Shown: one piece after another, positions 63,489 through 64,000 of the stretch
Layout of the letters: each line of letters starts with the position of its first letter
Numbering within the stretch: position 1 is the first letter of the stretch
Assembly (NCBI GenBank): GCA_014896255.1
Contig: JADBKT010000033.1
Coordinates: 1-64,000, forward strand
Direction: 5' to 3'
DNA from: Hydrogenibacillus sp.
GTDB taxonomy: Bacteria; Bacillota; Bacilli; Thermicanales; DSM-22653
DNA: 64,000 nt
The notes under the pieces: generated by a model
The model's input: only the letters and a program-made list of their open reading frames with translations
What the model was told of the DNA's origin: nothing
Database searches by the model: none
Position numbers and translations under genes: made by a program

Positions 63489-64000
63489 TCAAGGCGCATA
63501 CGAAAAGCTGATGATGTCGACGTTCGCGCCGACCTTCCGCCCGGCGCCGTCAAAAGCGAAGTCCCTTCGCCCATCATCTCCAGCCGGCTCACCACAAGCA
63601 ACCGGTCCTGGGCCTCGACCGCCTTCAAGAAGGATTCCACGGCGGCCGCTGCCGGACAGCGCGAGCGTCCAGCGCATCGCCCGGACGCGATTGCTTTGCA
63701 AAGCTTCGGCGACCGCCGGAATCGTCCCGGAAAGGTCGTCCACCGCCGCGCGATCGACGGACTCGACGGTGGCGCCGGTTTGGGCGGCCAGCGCATGCCA
63801 GAGCCTAAGCAGATCCGTATCCTTCGGCGCATCCGGCAGGGCCAACGCGGCGCGGGCCGGATCGACCCGTTCTACCGACTGGGAGAGCTTTCGGAGCGCC
63901 TGCCCTACGGCGACGACCTCCTGCTCCAGGCGGCGCCGCTCCTGTTTCGCGGCCTCGAGCGCCTGCTCCGCTTTCCACCCGACGAGCGCCCAAACCGCCC
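63489..64000 (-). pseudogene. PilO-like type IV pilus assembly protein, edge-truncated and frameshifted
   Basis: The 5' part lies beyond base 64000. What is visible is the end of a membrane segment, a coiled coil (KAEQALEAAKQERRRLEQEV), and a ferredoxin-like domain of the PilO type with paired strands (MRWTLALSGSG, then AAVESFLKAVEAQDRLLVVSRLEM, then GANVDIISFSYAP). The middle strand-helix unit is in a different frame: shifts near 63641-63656 and 63561-63580 compensate each other. PilO forms the alignment complex of type IV pilus machines with PilM and PilN. The frameshifts may be sequence errors, as elsewhere in this window. Confidence 0.55.

Noticed and set aside
1-64000. CRISPR arrays, tRNA or rRNA genes
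   Set aside because: No regularly spaced direct repeats and no cloverleaf or rRNA-like segments were noticed on reading either strand.

Overview
This is a GC-rich Bacillota (Gram-positive) window. It carries several S-layer-homology (SLH) surface proteins, secondary cell-wall polymer genes of the TagO/TagA type, LSAC-type lipoproteins, strong Shine-Dalgarno sites with many GTG/TTG starts, and YesMN-type two-component genes. The SLH proteins and polymer genes suggest an S-layer-bearing Bacillales/Paenibacillaceae-like organism, possibly thermophilic. The species cannot be fixed from the sequence. No rRNA, tRNA or CRISPR array was seen.

Layout. 1-21 kb (all minus strand) is an exported-protein region. 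It holds a subtilisin-SLH protease cut by the left edge, a GT-C-like membrane glycosyltransferase, a small exported beta-domain protein and SLH debris. Next comes a five-gene operon, MFP - RND pump - TetR - TolC-like - subtilisin-SLH, with a perfect 18-bp operator downstream of its promoter, and then a giant 2140-residue subtilisin with PA and SLH domains. 21-27 kb holds an IS256-type transposase relic, a stalk-domain surface protein behind a roughly 290-nt leader, and a decaying Kiwa-like anti-phage module (kwaA intact, kwaB broken). 27-44 kb has a 1326-residue SLH protein, frameshifted tagO, and further on tagA and an O-antigen-ligase-like gene. Between tagO and tagA lies a plus-strand block: a qorB-like oxidoreductase and a GntR-controlled catabolic operon (HMG-CoA-lyase family, ABC importer, class III CoA-transferase, MFS, GntR). 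A tagA relic and a tagO relic flank this block, which looks like the scar of a tagA-tagO duplication.

44-52 kb carries a ferric-iron ABC importer (fbpABC), a lone tatC, and a ugpAEB-type glycerol-3-phosphate importer behind four 11-nt-spaced Pho-box repeats. 52-63 kb (minus) is a beta-mannoside utilisation operon: solute-binding protein, two permeases, YesM-type kinase, YesN-type regulator, GH2 beta-mannosidase, zinc dehydrogenase and ROK sugar kinase. The last two are broken by single-base deletions. The right edge enters a PilO-like type IV pilus gene.

Taken together, tagO, tagA and the ligase-like protein plausibly make the wall polymer to which the SLH proteins bind. The SLH proteases and RND/TolC-like system act at or beyond that layer. 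The importers (iron, phosphate ester, mannoside, organic acid) are separate nutritional modules. Several otherwise well-conserved genes (tagO, ROK kinase, dehydrogenase, PilO-like) carry one-base frameshifts, so sequencing error should be excluded before calling them pseudogenes.
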